DNA of 64,000 nucleotides, from assembly GCA_024196135.1 (NCBI GenBank), contig JAMQCK010000037.1, positions 83,202 through 147,201 on the forward strand, in the 5' to 3' direction. This document shows positions 12,125 to 24,518 of the stretch, piece after piece. A model generated the notes under the pieces. The model worked only from the letters and a program-made list of their open reading frames with translations. It did not search any database and had not been told where the DNA came from. This stretch comes from Pleurotus ostreatus/Saccharomyces cerevisiae fusant (lineage: Eukaryota; Opisthokonta). How positions within the stretch are numbered: the first letter of the stretch is position 1; the number at the start of each line of letters is the position of its first letter. A program made the translations under genes and the position numbers.

Positions 12125-13272
12125 CTACGAGAACTTCCACCGGTTGTTGCATACGGTGCAACTGTCGGGTAGAGTGAGCTTGGTTGACGACGCATGGGAA
12201 GGCCTATGACTGACGTTACGAAGGTAGTCATCGGCTCATCAGCGCTGCGCGTCTGCGCCTGGCGGTAGCGGCATTTCCTCTGTAGCGCAAAAGTCAGCAG
12301 GGAAAAAAGGCTGGAGAACATAGTACGCACCTGCTTGCACCTGCCACACTGGAAGGCGTCCGTCTCGGCCTCCTGCTCGGCGGCACCTAGCGACTCGTGG
12401 ATAGTCTGCTCGCGGATCTTGTTATCGGCGGCCTTGCGTTCCTCCGACGCCATGTCCGCCACGGACATCGTGGCAAGCCGTGCAGGCTCGAGCTCCCCCT
12501 TCAGCACGCGTGCGCGCAGGCCCGGGTTGCTCTTCGCCTTCAGGTTGGCGGTGAGCGTGCGGAGTTTGGTCTTGTACGCCTCGTTCGTGCAGCCGTTCAG
12601 GTTGTACACAGCAGCCTCAATATCTCGTGCTTTCTCGGCGATCGTGTTACTGTCTGTCAAGAAAGAAAGGGAAACTGGTCAGCATGATCGGACATGCGAA
12701 GGGCATGCCACGCACCGCAAGTCGCGTCGCACGCGAGCGCATTGTAGATTAGCTTGCTCAGCGCATTTCGCAGCTTGTCTGGAGTGAAGTTGAGGGTGAC
12801 TTTGTCGGTATCAGCTGTTCTGGCGACGGTAGAGGGCTTCGCTGGCGCGGGTGCAGGTGGCGGGGCGGCTTTGGTCGGCGGAGCTGCTTTAGGCGCGGGG
12901 GATTTAGTGGCCTTCAGGCGCTCGACGTCGTTCTTCCACTTCTTCACCAGGTCCTTCGCCGCCTGCGAGACCTCCTTGTTTGAATGCGTTCGTAATTTGC
13001 CAACCGCCAGGCCCGCTTTACTTTCCTGGATGACCAAACATGAACAATCGAAGTTGGGGAGAAGGACGAGCAACACCCACCCTAAGGATTGTTTCGTTTA
13101 CTTCCCAGTTCTTCTTGAGGAGTGTGAGAATACCAAGTAGCTCCTGGGGGAATGCGTTAGCAAGCAGAGAAAAGACGCGCACGCGACACAAATGAACATT
13201 TGCACGAACCTGGGCCGTAGACGGACTTTGCAACTGCTTTACTAGCCTCTTGAGCTCAACGATGTCCGACAT
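12125..13272 (-). CDS. DST1: Transcription elongation factor TFIIS (S-II)
   Basis: TFIIS binds stalled RNA polymerase II and stimulates transcript cleavage so that elongation can resume. Start ATG at 13272 (MSDIVELKRLVKQLQSP). The N-terminal LW-type helical domain runs over three small exons (LLGILTLLKKNWEVNETIL, then VGKLRTHSNKEVSQAAKDL). It is followed by a Lys/Ala/Pro-rich linker and the central polymerase-binding domain (IEAAVYNLNGCTNEAYKTK, LKAKSNPGLRARVLKGEL, ATMSVADMASEE). The C-terminal zinc ribbon is split by introns into FQCGRCKQ, RKCRYRQAQTRSADEPMTTF and CTVCNNRWKFS. The four zinc cysteines and the catalytic Asp-Glu pair in SADEP are visible. The stop at 12125-12127 falls right after WKFS, the usual TFIIS end. 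It faces PRP46 across 200 bases, so the two may share a promoter region. Confidence 0.96.
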
Positions 13273-13471
13273 GATGTCCTACGTCTAGATACCGACTACA
13301 GGGGGGCTCTAGGACTCCCAAGCGACTGTCAGGCTCCTTATATGTGGCCGTTCAGGACAAAGACCAGCGGAGTTTGCCGGCCCGGCCGCGCAAATGAACA
13401 ATTGCAGGGCGCTTTGCTTTCTTGTCTTTCGCCCCCATCGTCTTTGACCATCTCGCGCCCTGACCCACAGC
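13273..13471. promoter_or_regulatory. Shared divergent promoter region, TFIIS / PRP46
   Basis: 199 bases separate the two divergent start codons. No clear TATA box is seen. A bidirectional promoter is inferred from spacing only. Confidence 0.4.
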
Positions 13472-14972
13472 ATGGCGTCGGTACTGCCTCCCCTTGATGG
13501 CCTGCACAGAAGGAGTGTAAAACGGACGCGTGACATCTTTGCGTCGAGCATTGACGAGGTTGTGCCGGATGAGGAGCGCAGGTGCGTGGTCTGCATGTTG
13601 CCGAAGATTGCTCTTCTAACATGGATGCAGTACCCGCATTCGCCTGTCGGTCAGGATCAATGATGAATTTCGAGACTTCAAGGAGCTCCCTGCAGCCCTG
13701 GTATCGCAACAAGGCCCTGTTGGCCCCTCGCGGCCAAAGGAGCAGCGCAAGATGATTACAGCAGGACGTGCGTATCCAGCATACCCCCAAATCGCTAGCT
13801 AACACGTCCCCCCAGCCGCCGACAACACTTCGCGCATGATAGCGACCATCGACAAAACCCCCATTTCCCAACCCTCCACGTTCTCTTCCTCGAGCAAGCT
13901 CTCGCAAGCGCTCACGCTTCACAAGACGACGCGAACAGTAAAACCGACATATCACCCCCCATGGAAGCTCGTCCGAGTCATCTCCGGGCACTTGGGCTGG
14001 GTGCGCAGCGTCGCTGTCGAACCGGGCAACAAGTGGTTTGCCACGGGTGCGGGCGACCGCGTCATCAAGATCTGGGACCTTGCGTCGGGCGAGCTGAAGT
14101 TGTCGCTGACGGGTCACATATCGACCGTGCGGGGTTTGGCTGTCTCTGCGCGCCATCCGTATCTGTTCTCATGTGGAGAAGATAAGGTGCGTGCGCGACG
14201 CCCTCATTCACTTTACATTACTGACCACCCCCTAGATGGTTAAGTGTTGGGACTTGGAGTCGAACAAGGTCATCCGGCACTACCATGGGCATCTGTCTGG
14301 CGTGTATGCGCTTGACCTGCACCCAACGCTGGACGTGCTGGTCACCTCGGGACGCGACGCGTCGGCGCGAGTGTGGGACATGCGGACGAAGGCGCAGATC
14401 CACGTTCTCTCTGGGCACACTGGCACGGTCGCCGACGTCAAGTGCCAGGAGTCGGACCCACAGGTCATCACAGGCAGCATGGACACGACCGTGCGCCTGT
14501 GGGACCTGGCGGCGGGGAAGACGATGACGACGCTGACGCACCACAAAAAGTCGGTGCGCGCGCTCGCGATCCACCCTACGGAGTACTCGTTCGCCTCGGG
14601 CTCGGCAGGCGGGAACAACATCAAGAAGTGGAAGTGCCCGGACGGGACGTTCGTGTTCAACTTCAGCGGACACAACGCGATCATCAACACGCTGTCGGTG
14701 AACGCGGAGGGCGTGTTCTTCTCGGGAGGGGACAATGGGTCGCTGACATTCTGGGACTACAACACGGGGACGCCGTTCCAGAACATGGAAGATGTGCCGC
14801 AGCCGGGCTCGTTGGAGGCGGAGGCTGGCGTCTTCTGCTCAACGTTCGACATGACCGGGACGCGTCTCATCACCGGTGGCGCGGATAAGACCATCAAGGT
14901 AGCTTTGGTGTTCTCCTCTCATCACTAGTGCTGATACCTTGCTCCTAGGTCTACGCTGAACAGGCGCACTGA
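13472..14972 (+). CDS. PRP46: Pre-mRNA-splicing WD40 protein Prp46/PLRG1
   Basis: Seven-bladed WD40 scaffold of the NineTeen/Prp19-associated spliceosome complex, needed for catalytic activation. Exon 1 (13472-13581) encodes [20 protein letters not shown]; the 3' splice at 13630 keeps phase into [15 protein letters not shown]. After a disordered linker comes the family signature [19 protein letters not shown], then repeats ending IKIWDL, VKCWDL, ARVWDM, VRLWDL, IKKWK and LTFWDY. A short 3' intron leads into a final VYAEQAH and stop at 14972. The tail is shorter than the usual Prp46 end, which carries an acidic TATEE-type motif after the last blade, so either the last exon differs here or the tail is lost. 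The rest is highly conserved. Confidence 0.95.
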
Positions 14973-15294
14973 GTTTGAGATGGACATACGCCGTGGAGCG
15001 GCCGTTGTTCGTGTTCTATGTAGCATCAGTAGTATAGCTAGTACTCCTTACGGCCGTCCTAACCTACGAGGCTGTGTGTATGGACTGTTTGCGCACTGGA
15101 GCAAGGTGCTGAACAACCCGAACTCGAACTTGCCCGCCTCCGAAAAACGAACCATTTCCAGTATGTTTTTCCCACAATCATCAACGTGTAATGAGAATGC
15201 GGCGCTCGAGCGCGTAAATAACTCTGCTCTCGCCACATCGTCCAGGACGGCGACCTGATACCCAGCATCTCGACATCGGACTCTCCTTTATACG
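14973..15294. other. Intergenic, 322 bases
   Basis: 3' UTR of PRP46 and promoter of the next plus-strand gene. No gene, RNA or repeat seen. Confidence 0.5.
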
Positions 15295-17489
15295 ATGCCT
15301 AACTCAGACTCTACGGCGTCGACGTCGACGTCCCCAATGGCTCTCACGCCCGAATCGACCGGGTCCTCCCCGGATCCCTCCAGCGCTGCACGGAAGGCGC
15401 GGCGCCAGACGGCGTTCTATCCAAATCTGAACTCGGCGAACAAGCCCCAGAAACCGTTCAGCCGGAGCGCTGCGAAGCGGGAGAGCGTCATGATGCTCGG
15501 GAGCATCGAGCATCTGCAGCACTACTTCACGAAGACGGGAATCGCAGCGAAGAAGAGGTGCGTGCATTAACCATGACATACCCTTCCCCATGCTTCATGC
15601 TTCCCGAGCACATCCCCGGCGCGACGCTGACGATCGATCTCAGCGCACTCGCTACCCACAAAGGTCTTGTCCCGGCCCTCGGTGGCACGCTTCACATCCG
15701 CAATACCTCGTCAATAAGCCGGGAGATGCTCGGGATGGACCTACCACCCTCTCCCGTCATACCCCCGCCCATTGAGCGCCAATTCCCCAACGTCCTCAAG
15801 TTCGAGACGGATCCAGATTCCCTCCTCCCCGGTGTGGTCGAAGATCTGAACGCCGTATCGCATTCGTGGGCGATCAACGAGACTCCTCCGACCACCCCCT
15901 TCGATGTCCTGAGTGCTCTCAAGATAACCACGCGTGCCGTTCGCGCCATCCGCAACTACGTTCTCTCGCTGCCGGACGAGTCTGCGGGCACCCTACGCGC
16001 TCAGTACCGGTCCAAGCAGCTCGGTCCGGGCGCGATCAAGCAGAAGGACCTGTCGCGAGAGCAGCAGCAGGACCCACTGACCCTCATCCGACGTTCGGCG
16101 CTCTCACTCCTGGAAGTCTTACGTGAGCTTGAGGAGCGTAGCCGGCTGCCCTTAACCGACGATGCGTACGACGCGCAGAGCGAAGGCGGCAGCTCAACGC
16201 AGCGCGCCGGCGCAGCGACTCCCGACGCCTCTGCCAGCCCCGCGAACGGCCTCGGAATCGTCGACCTTCCCGCAGACCGCGACGCCGACGGGTTCCTCCA
16301 CCCCGGCGATGCCTCGATGTCATACTCCCTAATCCAGGTTGGCGGCCGCATGGAGCGCGTGCCCGTCTGGGAAGACGAGGATGATATTCAGTGGGATGAG
16401 GACGATGAGCAGAAGAAGAAGCGCGAGGGCTGGGACGAGCGGCTCGTCATCGACCATGGGTGGCTATATAAGCAGGATATCAAGCTCGAGGACCTCGTCA
16501 AGGAACGCACGGCTGTCTCGAAATACCTCGACCAGGTAGATGAGGTGCTGTTTGACGGGAAACAGGGCGAGGAGCGCGGTTGGGACCGTGCGGGGCGTCG
16601 GCTGGCACAGCGCACAAAGTCGCGACTGGCAAACCGTCGCGCGAGTGCAGGCCTGGCGGAGAACAAGAAGGTCGGCGCAATCTTCTCTGGCGTGTCGGCG
16701 GACAAGAAGAACCGGCGCGTCACCACCGGCATGGTGAACCTCATGGGCGGGCTCTCACTCTCGGAGGAGCCAGAGGGGATGGAGGACATCAGCGAGCAAG
16801 CCGAAGATGCGGAGGAAGAGGAAGAAGCCGCGACGGAGGCCAGCGTCGATGATGACGAGCTGCCCGGGTGGGCAAAGAGGGGTGCATACGCCGGCCAGGA
16901 CCTGAAGCGCGCGTATGCCCTCCTGCTCGACGCGTTACCACCACGCCTCCGCGAGGCCCTCGTTCCGCCAGATTCGCGGGACGACTTCCTCGGCAGCCTC
17001 TCTTCCGGCCAGCTGCTCTGCATCGCATACAACGTCTGCGTGCGGCGTTCCAAGAAACCCTGGGGCTACGTCAACCCAGACGGCATCCACGACATCATCG
17101 CGCTGATGAAGGCGGACGAGGCGGGCGACAAGAAGGAGGGCAGCAAGTCCGGATGGACATTCCGTCGCATCGACAACCTGCGGCTATGGATTGGGTATGC
17201 CGCTCACTTGGAAGTATGAGAAAGGCTTGACGCTGACACGCATTGCAGCGCGATGAAGCTACGCTACCTCCTGCCCATACACCAGCCCGGCTTGACAAGC
17301 GGGCGCTCTGGCGCCAGCCCGTCACCCTCCGCGTCCCCGTCCTTCAGCCAAACACGGTTCACGGGTGTGCCCATTGTGTTCGACGCTAAGGTCGTTGCGC
17401 GAAGGGAGGACGGATGGCAAGATATGCTCGAAACCGTCCTCCTCGCCTGGGTCGATGCCGTCGTTGAGGAGAAGCGGGGCGAGCGGTGA
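15295..17489 (+). CDS. Conserved fungal protein of unknown function with CH-like C-terminal region
   Basis: Start ATG at 15295; Ser/Thr-rich start, then the block RRQTAFYPNLN, NKPQKPFSRSAAKRESVMML and GSIEHLQHYFTKTGIAAKK. A GTGCGT intron ends best at the CTCAG near 15640, giving AKKSALATHKGLVPALGG. The middle holds LGMDLPPSP, a helical block (LKITTRAVRAIRNYVLSLP), an acidic segment around WDEDDEQKKKREGWDERLV and a Glu-rich stretch. The C-terminal part (DLKRAYALLLDALPP, LSSGQLLCIAYN, KKPWGYVN, DNLRLWIG) recalls a calponin-homology fold, which is only inference. The last intron joins WIG to AMKLRYLLP, and the stop is at 17487-17489. I recognise it as a widespread fungal protein but cannot name it. 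It is convergent with DPH2. Confidence 0.85.
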
Positions 17490-17815
17490 TCGTCGGACTC
17501 GGTGCCACGCGTCGAGTTGATCTCCCGCAGAGGACTCGATATCGCGCCAAGGAGTCGAAGGTGGGAAATATTGAGAAATGCTAGGAAGAGGGGCGCAGGA
17601 GTAATTACAACTACAGGTAACGACATTCATTCACGGATCTCCCATGCTCACAATAGTGGATTCTAGTACAGTAAAGTACATCACTGGATAATAACAGCAC
17701 AATCGTGTTCCGGCAATTAGGATGTGGGCGGCGTGCAAACGCTTGCTCTTCGAGTGGGCTATCGATACATTTTACGGTAAGGTGGTACAGTACAGTTCGG
17801 TTGATCTTCGTCGTC
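17490..17815. other. Convergent intergenic, 326 bases
   Basis: Lies between the stop codons of two convergent genes, so it holds both 3' ends. No gene seen. Confidence 0.5.
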
Positions 17816-19855
17816 TCAGACCTCGCTGTACCCCCTCGCAATCCCACTCCTCCCCTGCTCCAGCAAACTCGGCGCGTCCTCGCCCAGACGCTGCTCCAAG
17901 CCCTGGTACGAGCGCGACTGTAGGTGTTGGACTGAGAGATGTCAGTCGACTTGTATCATACTACACGGGCTCCACTTACGAGCAGCACTATCCGCCATCC
18001 TCGCCAGCGCATTTCCAGCAGATCGGGTGACAGCAGACGAGCCGTCGATGGTGTCGGTGGTGTCTTCTTCGACTGAGCGGTGAAGGGAGGAAGGTGCCAC
18101 AAAGGTCAGCAGCGGTGCCACAAAAGATATGCTGCGGGTCACGTACCTCCAAACCTTCTCGCTTGCTTGTACTTCCCGGTGACGAGGGAGAAGTGTGGTT
18201 GCTCGGCGTCCTCTCGCGAGTGCATCCCATTCGTAGTCACATCTGTGATCATCGGTGAGCACGTCACGCGTAGTGAATGGGAAGCCACCAGCCTTCACCC
18301 GCCTCCTTACTCTCCGCCAACAGCTGCTCAAAGTCCAGCACATATCTCCCTGTCCAATCCGGCTCGGATTGTAAGGCGATCTGCAGCTCGAACGGTGTGA
18401 CGATGGGGCGGAGGAATTCCTGCAAGCATACGCGGTCAATGCATCATGTCTTTCGGCGCTTTGGAGGAGGAGAGGATGAGAGGTGTGAAGAACAACAAGG
18501 GCTCACCTTCGCCTCAATCACACTATTCTCCGGGCACGCGACAAGCACAAAGCACTCGATCTCCATGAAGTTCGCCAGCTTGGCGGGGTTGAGCTTGCCG
18601 ACACTGATGGTGTAGCTTTTCTTTTGGGCCTTTTTGAGAGTCTCGCGCAGGTGTTTGATGAGAGGAAGGTAGGATGCTGGAGTCGGATGGGGTCGTCAAT
18701 AAGGAGCGGTGAGATAGAGATACAAAGAAGGGGCCTAAAGGACGAAAAGGCCTCACCGACACCCAGCGTCCCGACCAAAATCCCAAAGACATCGGCGTCG
18801 CGAGCCTTTTGTACAGCGGCATACCGGCGCATGAGCATGCGATTGGTATTTCCTGACTCGAGGCGTGTTTCGCGTGTTTTGGGGAGGTAGGAGTAGACCT
18901 GCATAACCTCTGATCAAGAGACAAGTCGCTGAAGACAAATATCGACGTACATCGCAAGTCGAATGCGTCATGAGCAAGTTAGTGAGAGACAGGCTTTCGC
19001 CGCCGACGTATAGAATGGTGGCGTTCTCTGCTGTTGTGTAGTGCTTTGGCGCGGAGCTTGAGGATGGGTCTATTCGGGCTGGGATTTCTTCGTAAAGAAC
19101 TTCCAGCCCATCCAGCTGGGAGCGCAGCTCCGACAGTATTCGCGCTGCAAACTCAATAAGAAGATACTCCACAAATACCACCACATACACACATATCTGG
19201 TGAGCGTATCCCACATCGTGCCGCAGAATGACCGGCCTTTTTAGGTCCTCTACACGACACTGTGCCACAAATTGTGCCACGCAATCATCAATGTCAATCT
19301 CCTTCTTGCCGAAGACGTATATTACGGGCAAACGGTATGTTCTACGATTTGGTATCAACGACATGCATTTTCTGGCTAACCAATGAACGCACTGGCTCAT
19401 GCACGCGTGGCCATAATGCACCACCGCATCCACGTCTGCGTGCTTGGCGGCAACTTCATCGACGCAGCAACTAAGCCAGAGAGAATAAGATATAGGCTGA
19501 AAGAGATAGGACACTCTTGCATGCCTTCCATATGAGGTGTCTGCGAGGACGTAGAGCTCGCGTCCGGGACCAAGCCGAGACATGAGAGAGCGGTAGATGG
19601 GCACAGAATAGCGGAGCAGTTCATCAGGGAATTGTAAAGCCGTCTGAGTAAATATCAGCAATGAATTAGCAGACCCATTTCAGCGTCTGTACACGTTTCC
19701 AGCCACCAGCTATAATCTCGACAGCAGTCCACGAGATATCGAAGTAAGAGTCAAGGTCGTCGACAGAGTCAGGGAGTTCTGTGTCAAAGATCTCAATCGA
19801 GGCATGGATAACCTCTTCGCCAGACGAAGAGAACGCCGTATTTTCCGCCGCCATG
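17816..19855 (-). CDS. DPH2: Diphthamide biosynthesis protein 2
   Basis: Partner of Dph1 in the [4Fe-4S] enzyme that transfers the aminocarboxypropyl group of SAM to a histidine of eEF2, the first step of diphthamide synthesis in the cytosol. Start ATG at 19855 (MAAENTAFSSSGEEV); an upstream in-frame Met at 19896 is possible. In order: LQFPDELLRYSVPIYRSL, ELYVLADTSYGS joined to CCVDEVAA, VVHYGHAC, RLPVIYVFGKKEID, YVGGESLSLTNLLM, SGNTNRMLMRRYAAVQKA, DVFGILVGTLGV, ISVGKLNPAKLANFMEIECF, VLVACPENS and FLRPIVTPFELQIAL. The last exon gives SRSYQGLEQRLG and GRSGIARGYSEV before the stop at 17816. At least eight short introns are present; the one at 19471-19524 appears to use a GC donor. Head-to-head with the YPP1-like gene, 116 bases apart. 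Confidence 0.95.
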
Positions 19856-19971
19856 ATGGTAGGAGACGAAGTGTGAAAATCCACGATCTGTGACACAATA
19901 CCTGCCTAAAGCGGACGGCGCCCATTGTTGCGCGTGACAGATCCCCCGCGTGACGCTCCTCCTCCCCCGTC
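19856..19971. promoter_or_regulatory. Shared divergent promoter region, DPH2 / YPP1-like
   Basis: 116 bases between divergent start codons. No TATA box. Bidirectional use is inferred from spacing. Confidence 0.4.
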
Positions 19972-22900
19972 ATGGCGCTCGCGAAGGACAAGCACTACTG
20001 GGGTCAACTCCGCGCGGCGCTGACGGCTGGGCACTGGGACTCGCAGCTCCCAGCAAAGGCACCGAATGCGACACCGCTGTCCTGGTCGGAGCTCTTCCGC
20101 AAGTTCAACAAGCACTGCACCGGGCACGTTGACGTCGCGGAGGTCGCGTCGCAAACTCATGCTCTCGCACTCCTATTATTTGTGACGAAGAAGCAAGAGA
20201 TTACTGAACGTACCTCTGTCCCTCCTCTTCCGATCGACACCAATGGAGAGTGCGTACTCCCGGAGGAGCGGCGCGACGAGGCGAAGCAGGGATTTGACGT
20301 GCTCAAGAACCTGCGAAGCCAAAACACCAATGTGCGTGACATGCATAGCAATGTAGGGCTCAGTCTGACCTTCTGCTGTTGTAGATGATGAACCACGCAC
20401 TTGCCTACTACGCATACGCGCTTGGCGACTCGGCGGGATGTATTGCATACCTCGAAAGGATACCCGATATAGGCTCCCTTCAAAGTTCCATTCCTTCCAG
20501 CCGCCCAGACTCCCTCGGCGCAACCCTCCAGGTACCTGGAGGCTCCTACGAGCCTTCTACTTCCTCTGTGCATAGTAGCTTCGCTTCTAACCTGTCGATC
20601 CTTCCACCTGATATTCAGGATGGCCGTGCTTGGGCCATGACAGAGGCCATGCGTAGTATATGCTTGAAAGGTGCGCATAATTTTATACGTTTCTGACTGC
20701 GTATGTTCATAGTATCCATTAGGCATGTCATACGAGAACCTGCACCCAGACGAATACCGATCCGCGCTCGAGCAATATGCCGAGGCTCTACCAATTCTCT
20801 CCTTCATCAAGACCGAACTTACCCTCACGTCGACGCCATCCGCCTCTGGTACGATCGACTTCTCCTCGTTCACTCGGTACCGCGAGCTGTGGCGCTGGGT
20901 GGACAGGTTGCTTTGGCGCGCGATCGTGCTAGCATCACGGTGCTGCGATGTGTTTGATGACGACACCACGAAGGTCGACTCGCTATGGACATGGCTCACC
21001 CACTACAGTGCTTTAAGCACGTACTGGCCTCCCGACTTCCACTGCGAACTCCGCTCGACAGTGTGCGTTCTTCATCTACGCGCATTGGTGTTGCGCCATG
21101 GGCATGCGCCGGACGAGTCTGCCATCGGATCTTCGCCGACTGCTACCACCTCAAAGCCACCGCCATGGGTCCATGCCGCTCGTGTCGTCACCCAGGAATA
21201 CCATGCCATCCTTACCGCATCATCTACCTTCCCACGTGCCGGCGAGCGAAACAAGCGAGTCGAGGACTTCGTCGACCTCTGCGTCGCGGTCTGGGAAACG
21301 GGTGGTGCTTTCGGCGAACACGCCGGCTGGGTCATCGATGTGAGTATCTCCAGCAGTACCGCTCACCCTGATATTGATGCCTGCCAGATCTTGTGGTGGG
21401 CGACGCGCCTGACCTTCAATTCTTATCGAATATATCGCCACATGACGCGTCTCTTCTACGTGTCTGGCGACCCTCAGCTAGCGAAGCGGACGCTGCGCCT
21501 CTACGTCCAGGTCGTCAGCAAGGCGCATCTAGCCAGCGACGCTGGTGTAGGCGCCGATGCGGACACGGACCAGCATTGGGTGGACACGCTCACGTCTGGA
21601 GCACGTATGCTCTGCAGTCTCGCCTCGTCTCTTCCTGGCATCGACGGCATTGAGATGGTACGCGAAGCAGGCACGTACGTCGAGCAAGCGAAGACCAGAT
21701 TACCCGCCGAGGATGTCGAGCTCGCCGCCAAGGTCGCCCTCTCCGAAGGCATCTACCACCAAGTTCTCGCACTGAAAGGTATGCTTTCCCACCCCTCCCC
21801 TCAAATGCACCAGGACCTAATCTTCAGCCAGAGCAGAACCCCCACTTCCGCCCCGAGCGCTTCGCCGAGGCGCGCAAGGCCTTCATGAAGTCCGTCGAGC
21901 TGCACGGTACGCCCGCCGGCTTCTTCCACCTCGCCGTCGCGCTCGCGTGCCCGAGCGAGGACCAGGACCTCGACGCGGCCATCTCGTACACCGCGTTCGC
22001 GATGGAGGGCGACCCGAAGGAGATCCGGTACTGGCATCTTATGGCGCTCTTGCTTTCGGCGAAGGAGCAGTGGCAGGCCGCGCGCGGGATCGTGGACCAG
22101 GCGGAGCAGATTGGAGAGTCGGAGCCGGAGCCTGTCGATGGTTTGTCACCGATTGCGGAGGCGCCGACTGTTGAGGATGGCGAGGTCGTCGATGGGCTGC
22201 CAGCGTTTTCCGACTCTAACCCGTCTGACAAGAGGGCCGTGCTTGTGCTGGGGAATGAGGGAGAGGTGCCGCCGTCGGATGAGTTGCTCAAACCCGCGCT
22301 CGATCATCCACCGCCGTCACAACAGGACCTGTTCGAACACGCCCTACAGCTCCGCATGACGCAGATAGCTTTGACGGAGTACATGGAGGGCCCGGAGGGT
22401 GCAGCTGAGCAGGGCGTCGAGGTGTTCCAATGGGTTGCCGAGAAGCGTAGCGGGTCGACCGAGCAACAACGTGAGTGCACTCCTGTTCCTTCACTTCTCT
22501 AAGTTAAGGCATTCGCGTAGGGCGATCCTCTACAGACGCTCGCCGATCCCAGGACCTTCACTCGACCGCAGGAATGTCCGCATCCGGCAGTCGCAGCACT
22601 CACCAGACGGAAAAAGCAGCCATCCCGCAGCCTAACGGCACCACCGGAGGCGACGACCAGCTCACACCACGACCACCTGCCATCGCCGTGACAGTCTCCC
22701 CCGCCACGCCCATCGAGCCCTCGCAATCGTTCTTCGCCGAGCAGGAGAAGCTAGCCATGCACCCCGACGGCCTGTCAGACAGCTCCCGGCGGTCCATCTC
22801 CGGTAGCTCCCAGCACGACCGCTCACGCCACAAGCGCATGCAGCAGAAGCTGAAGGACCGCGTACATCAAGGGCATGCGCGCATAAGCAGCATCTCAAAG

Positions 22901-23825
22901 AAGATCGGGAGCGGCGTCGCGCGGAATGGCAGCTTAAAGCGGTCGCGGTCGGCACCTGGTACGTTTCTTCTTCCCTCTCGTCTGTTCCCTTCAGTTCACC
23001 AACGCTGACCCTCGACGCAGACTTCGACAGCATGCTCCGCCCCTCCGCCTACCAAGCCTCCTCCATCCACTCCCGCCGGCGCCTCAGCGCCGTCACCTCC
23101 ATGTCCGACCTGCACGACGCGGACGCCCAGACCCCGCCCCCGCCCGCCCTCCCGCCCATCGAGGCGAGCAGCAGCGTGAACAGCCGCGCCGCGCGCGAGC
23201 GCCGGCTGCTCAGCGACTTGTGGCTCATGTCCGCGGCGACGTTTAGGCGGCTGGACAAGATCGAGCAAGCGCGGGGCGCGATACAGGAGGCGGAGGTGCG
23301 CGATGAGAGTAATCCGGCGGTGTGGGTGCAGGTGCGCTTTCTAGCCTGGCTTTGGTTGATATTTACCCTATACTGACCTCCCCTCTTCACCAGCTCGGCC
23401 TCTACTACATCGCCCTCGGCCGGACGCGCGCCGCGGTGGAAGCGCTCCAAAAAGCCCTCTTCATCTCCCCCGACGACGTCCCCGCCTCCATCCACCTCTG
23501 CCGCCTGTACCTCGCCGAGGGGGGCGCACAGAGCTCCATCAACTCTCACGGCCACAACGACACCGCCGGCCCCCATAGCCACGACACCTCCGCCTCGCAA
23601 CTCGACCCCCACGCGCACGACACCGTCGACCTCGCCGCGGGCATCCTCACGCGCCTGTCGAAGACCGCTGGCTGGGACGTGCCCGAGGTGTGGTTCTACC
23701 TCGCGCGTGCGGCGGGGTACCAGGGGCAGAAGGCACGGCAGAGGGAGTGTCTGAGCAGGGCGTTGCGGCTGTCGGAGAAGAGGGGCGTGAGGGAGATTGG
23801 GGCGGCGATTGGGTGGTGTTTGTGA
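19972..23825 (+). CDS. YPP1: Ypp1/TTC7-type TPR scaffold of the PI4-kinase complex
   Basis: TPR-repeat protein of the Ypp1/TTC7 family, which with Efr3 recruits the PI 4-kinase Stt4 to the plasma membrane (family knowledge). Start ATG at 19972 (MALAKDKHYWGQLRAALTAG). Features in order: helical repeats with ALAYYAYALGDSAGCIAYLE (intron 20330-20384 just before), SYENLHPDEYRSALEQYAEA, YRELWRWVDRLLWRAI, a central block around FNSYRIYRHMTRLFYVSG, and FHLAVALACPSEDQDLDAA. A long Ser/Pro-rich disordered region follows (about 22500-23150). The conserved C-terminal TPR pair comes last: LWLMSAATFRRLDKIEQARG, ESNPAVWVQ, LGLYYIALGRTRAAVEALQK, ALFISPDDVPASIHLCRLYL and WFYLARAAGYQGQK. The stop is at 23825. 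About seven introns. The C-terminal block is the strongest evidence; exon edges in the middle are approximate. Confidence 0.88.
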
Positions 23826-24518
23826 GGGGTGGGGGTGAGTGGGGGTGTGGGCGACCGCAGGCGCTTGTGACCGTGCAGCAGTGAGGGCAGAGGGAGGGAG
23901 AGGATAATAAGGGAAAGGGAGGGTGTGACGAAGCAGGAGAGGATGTGAGGGTGCGCCGGCCGGTGGCTTGAGGATACCCAAGCAACTTCGTTCTGGAGCA
24001 ATAGCATAGTGGATTCATATTCATTGACACCGCTACATCTACAGGAGTTACGCATAATATTTAGACAATGAAGACGATAATATTCGACCTGAGCGTGACA
24101 GGGGAAGAAGCGGAGCTTACAGTGAGATGGGGTTTTCGAGCACTTACACCTCGAGCGTCAGTCTTCTCACAGCCGGCAAAAGCTGGCACAGTCTAATCTG
24201 ACTGCGACGAGCGCAGTCAGCTCGCAGTACTTGACGCAGTATGATAAGCGAGGTTTGCCGTGAGGTGGTACAAAGGCCACCCCGCCCAGGTGCTTACCCG
24301 CCCACCACCTCATGGTCTGACCTCATAGATCATACTGCAGCTCAACTGCGCCAGCTACTGCGCTCGCCGCAGTAAGATAAAGGTGCGCCGAACCTTGCCG
24401 GCTGTGTCTGATTCTGCCATCGAGCGCACCACAATCTGGGCTCAGGTTCTGTGAAGGAACCAATACATTCTCGATATATTTTGCTGCATGTAGAACTCGG
24501 AAACAAGGCGCCCTGAAT
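23826..24518. other. Convergent intergenic, about 690 bases
   Basis: 3' ends of two convergent genes. A short inverted repeat (TGACTGCG, loop, CGCAGTCA) lies near 24200-24222. No gene is supported. Confidence 0.45.
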
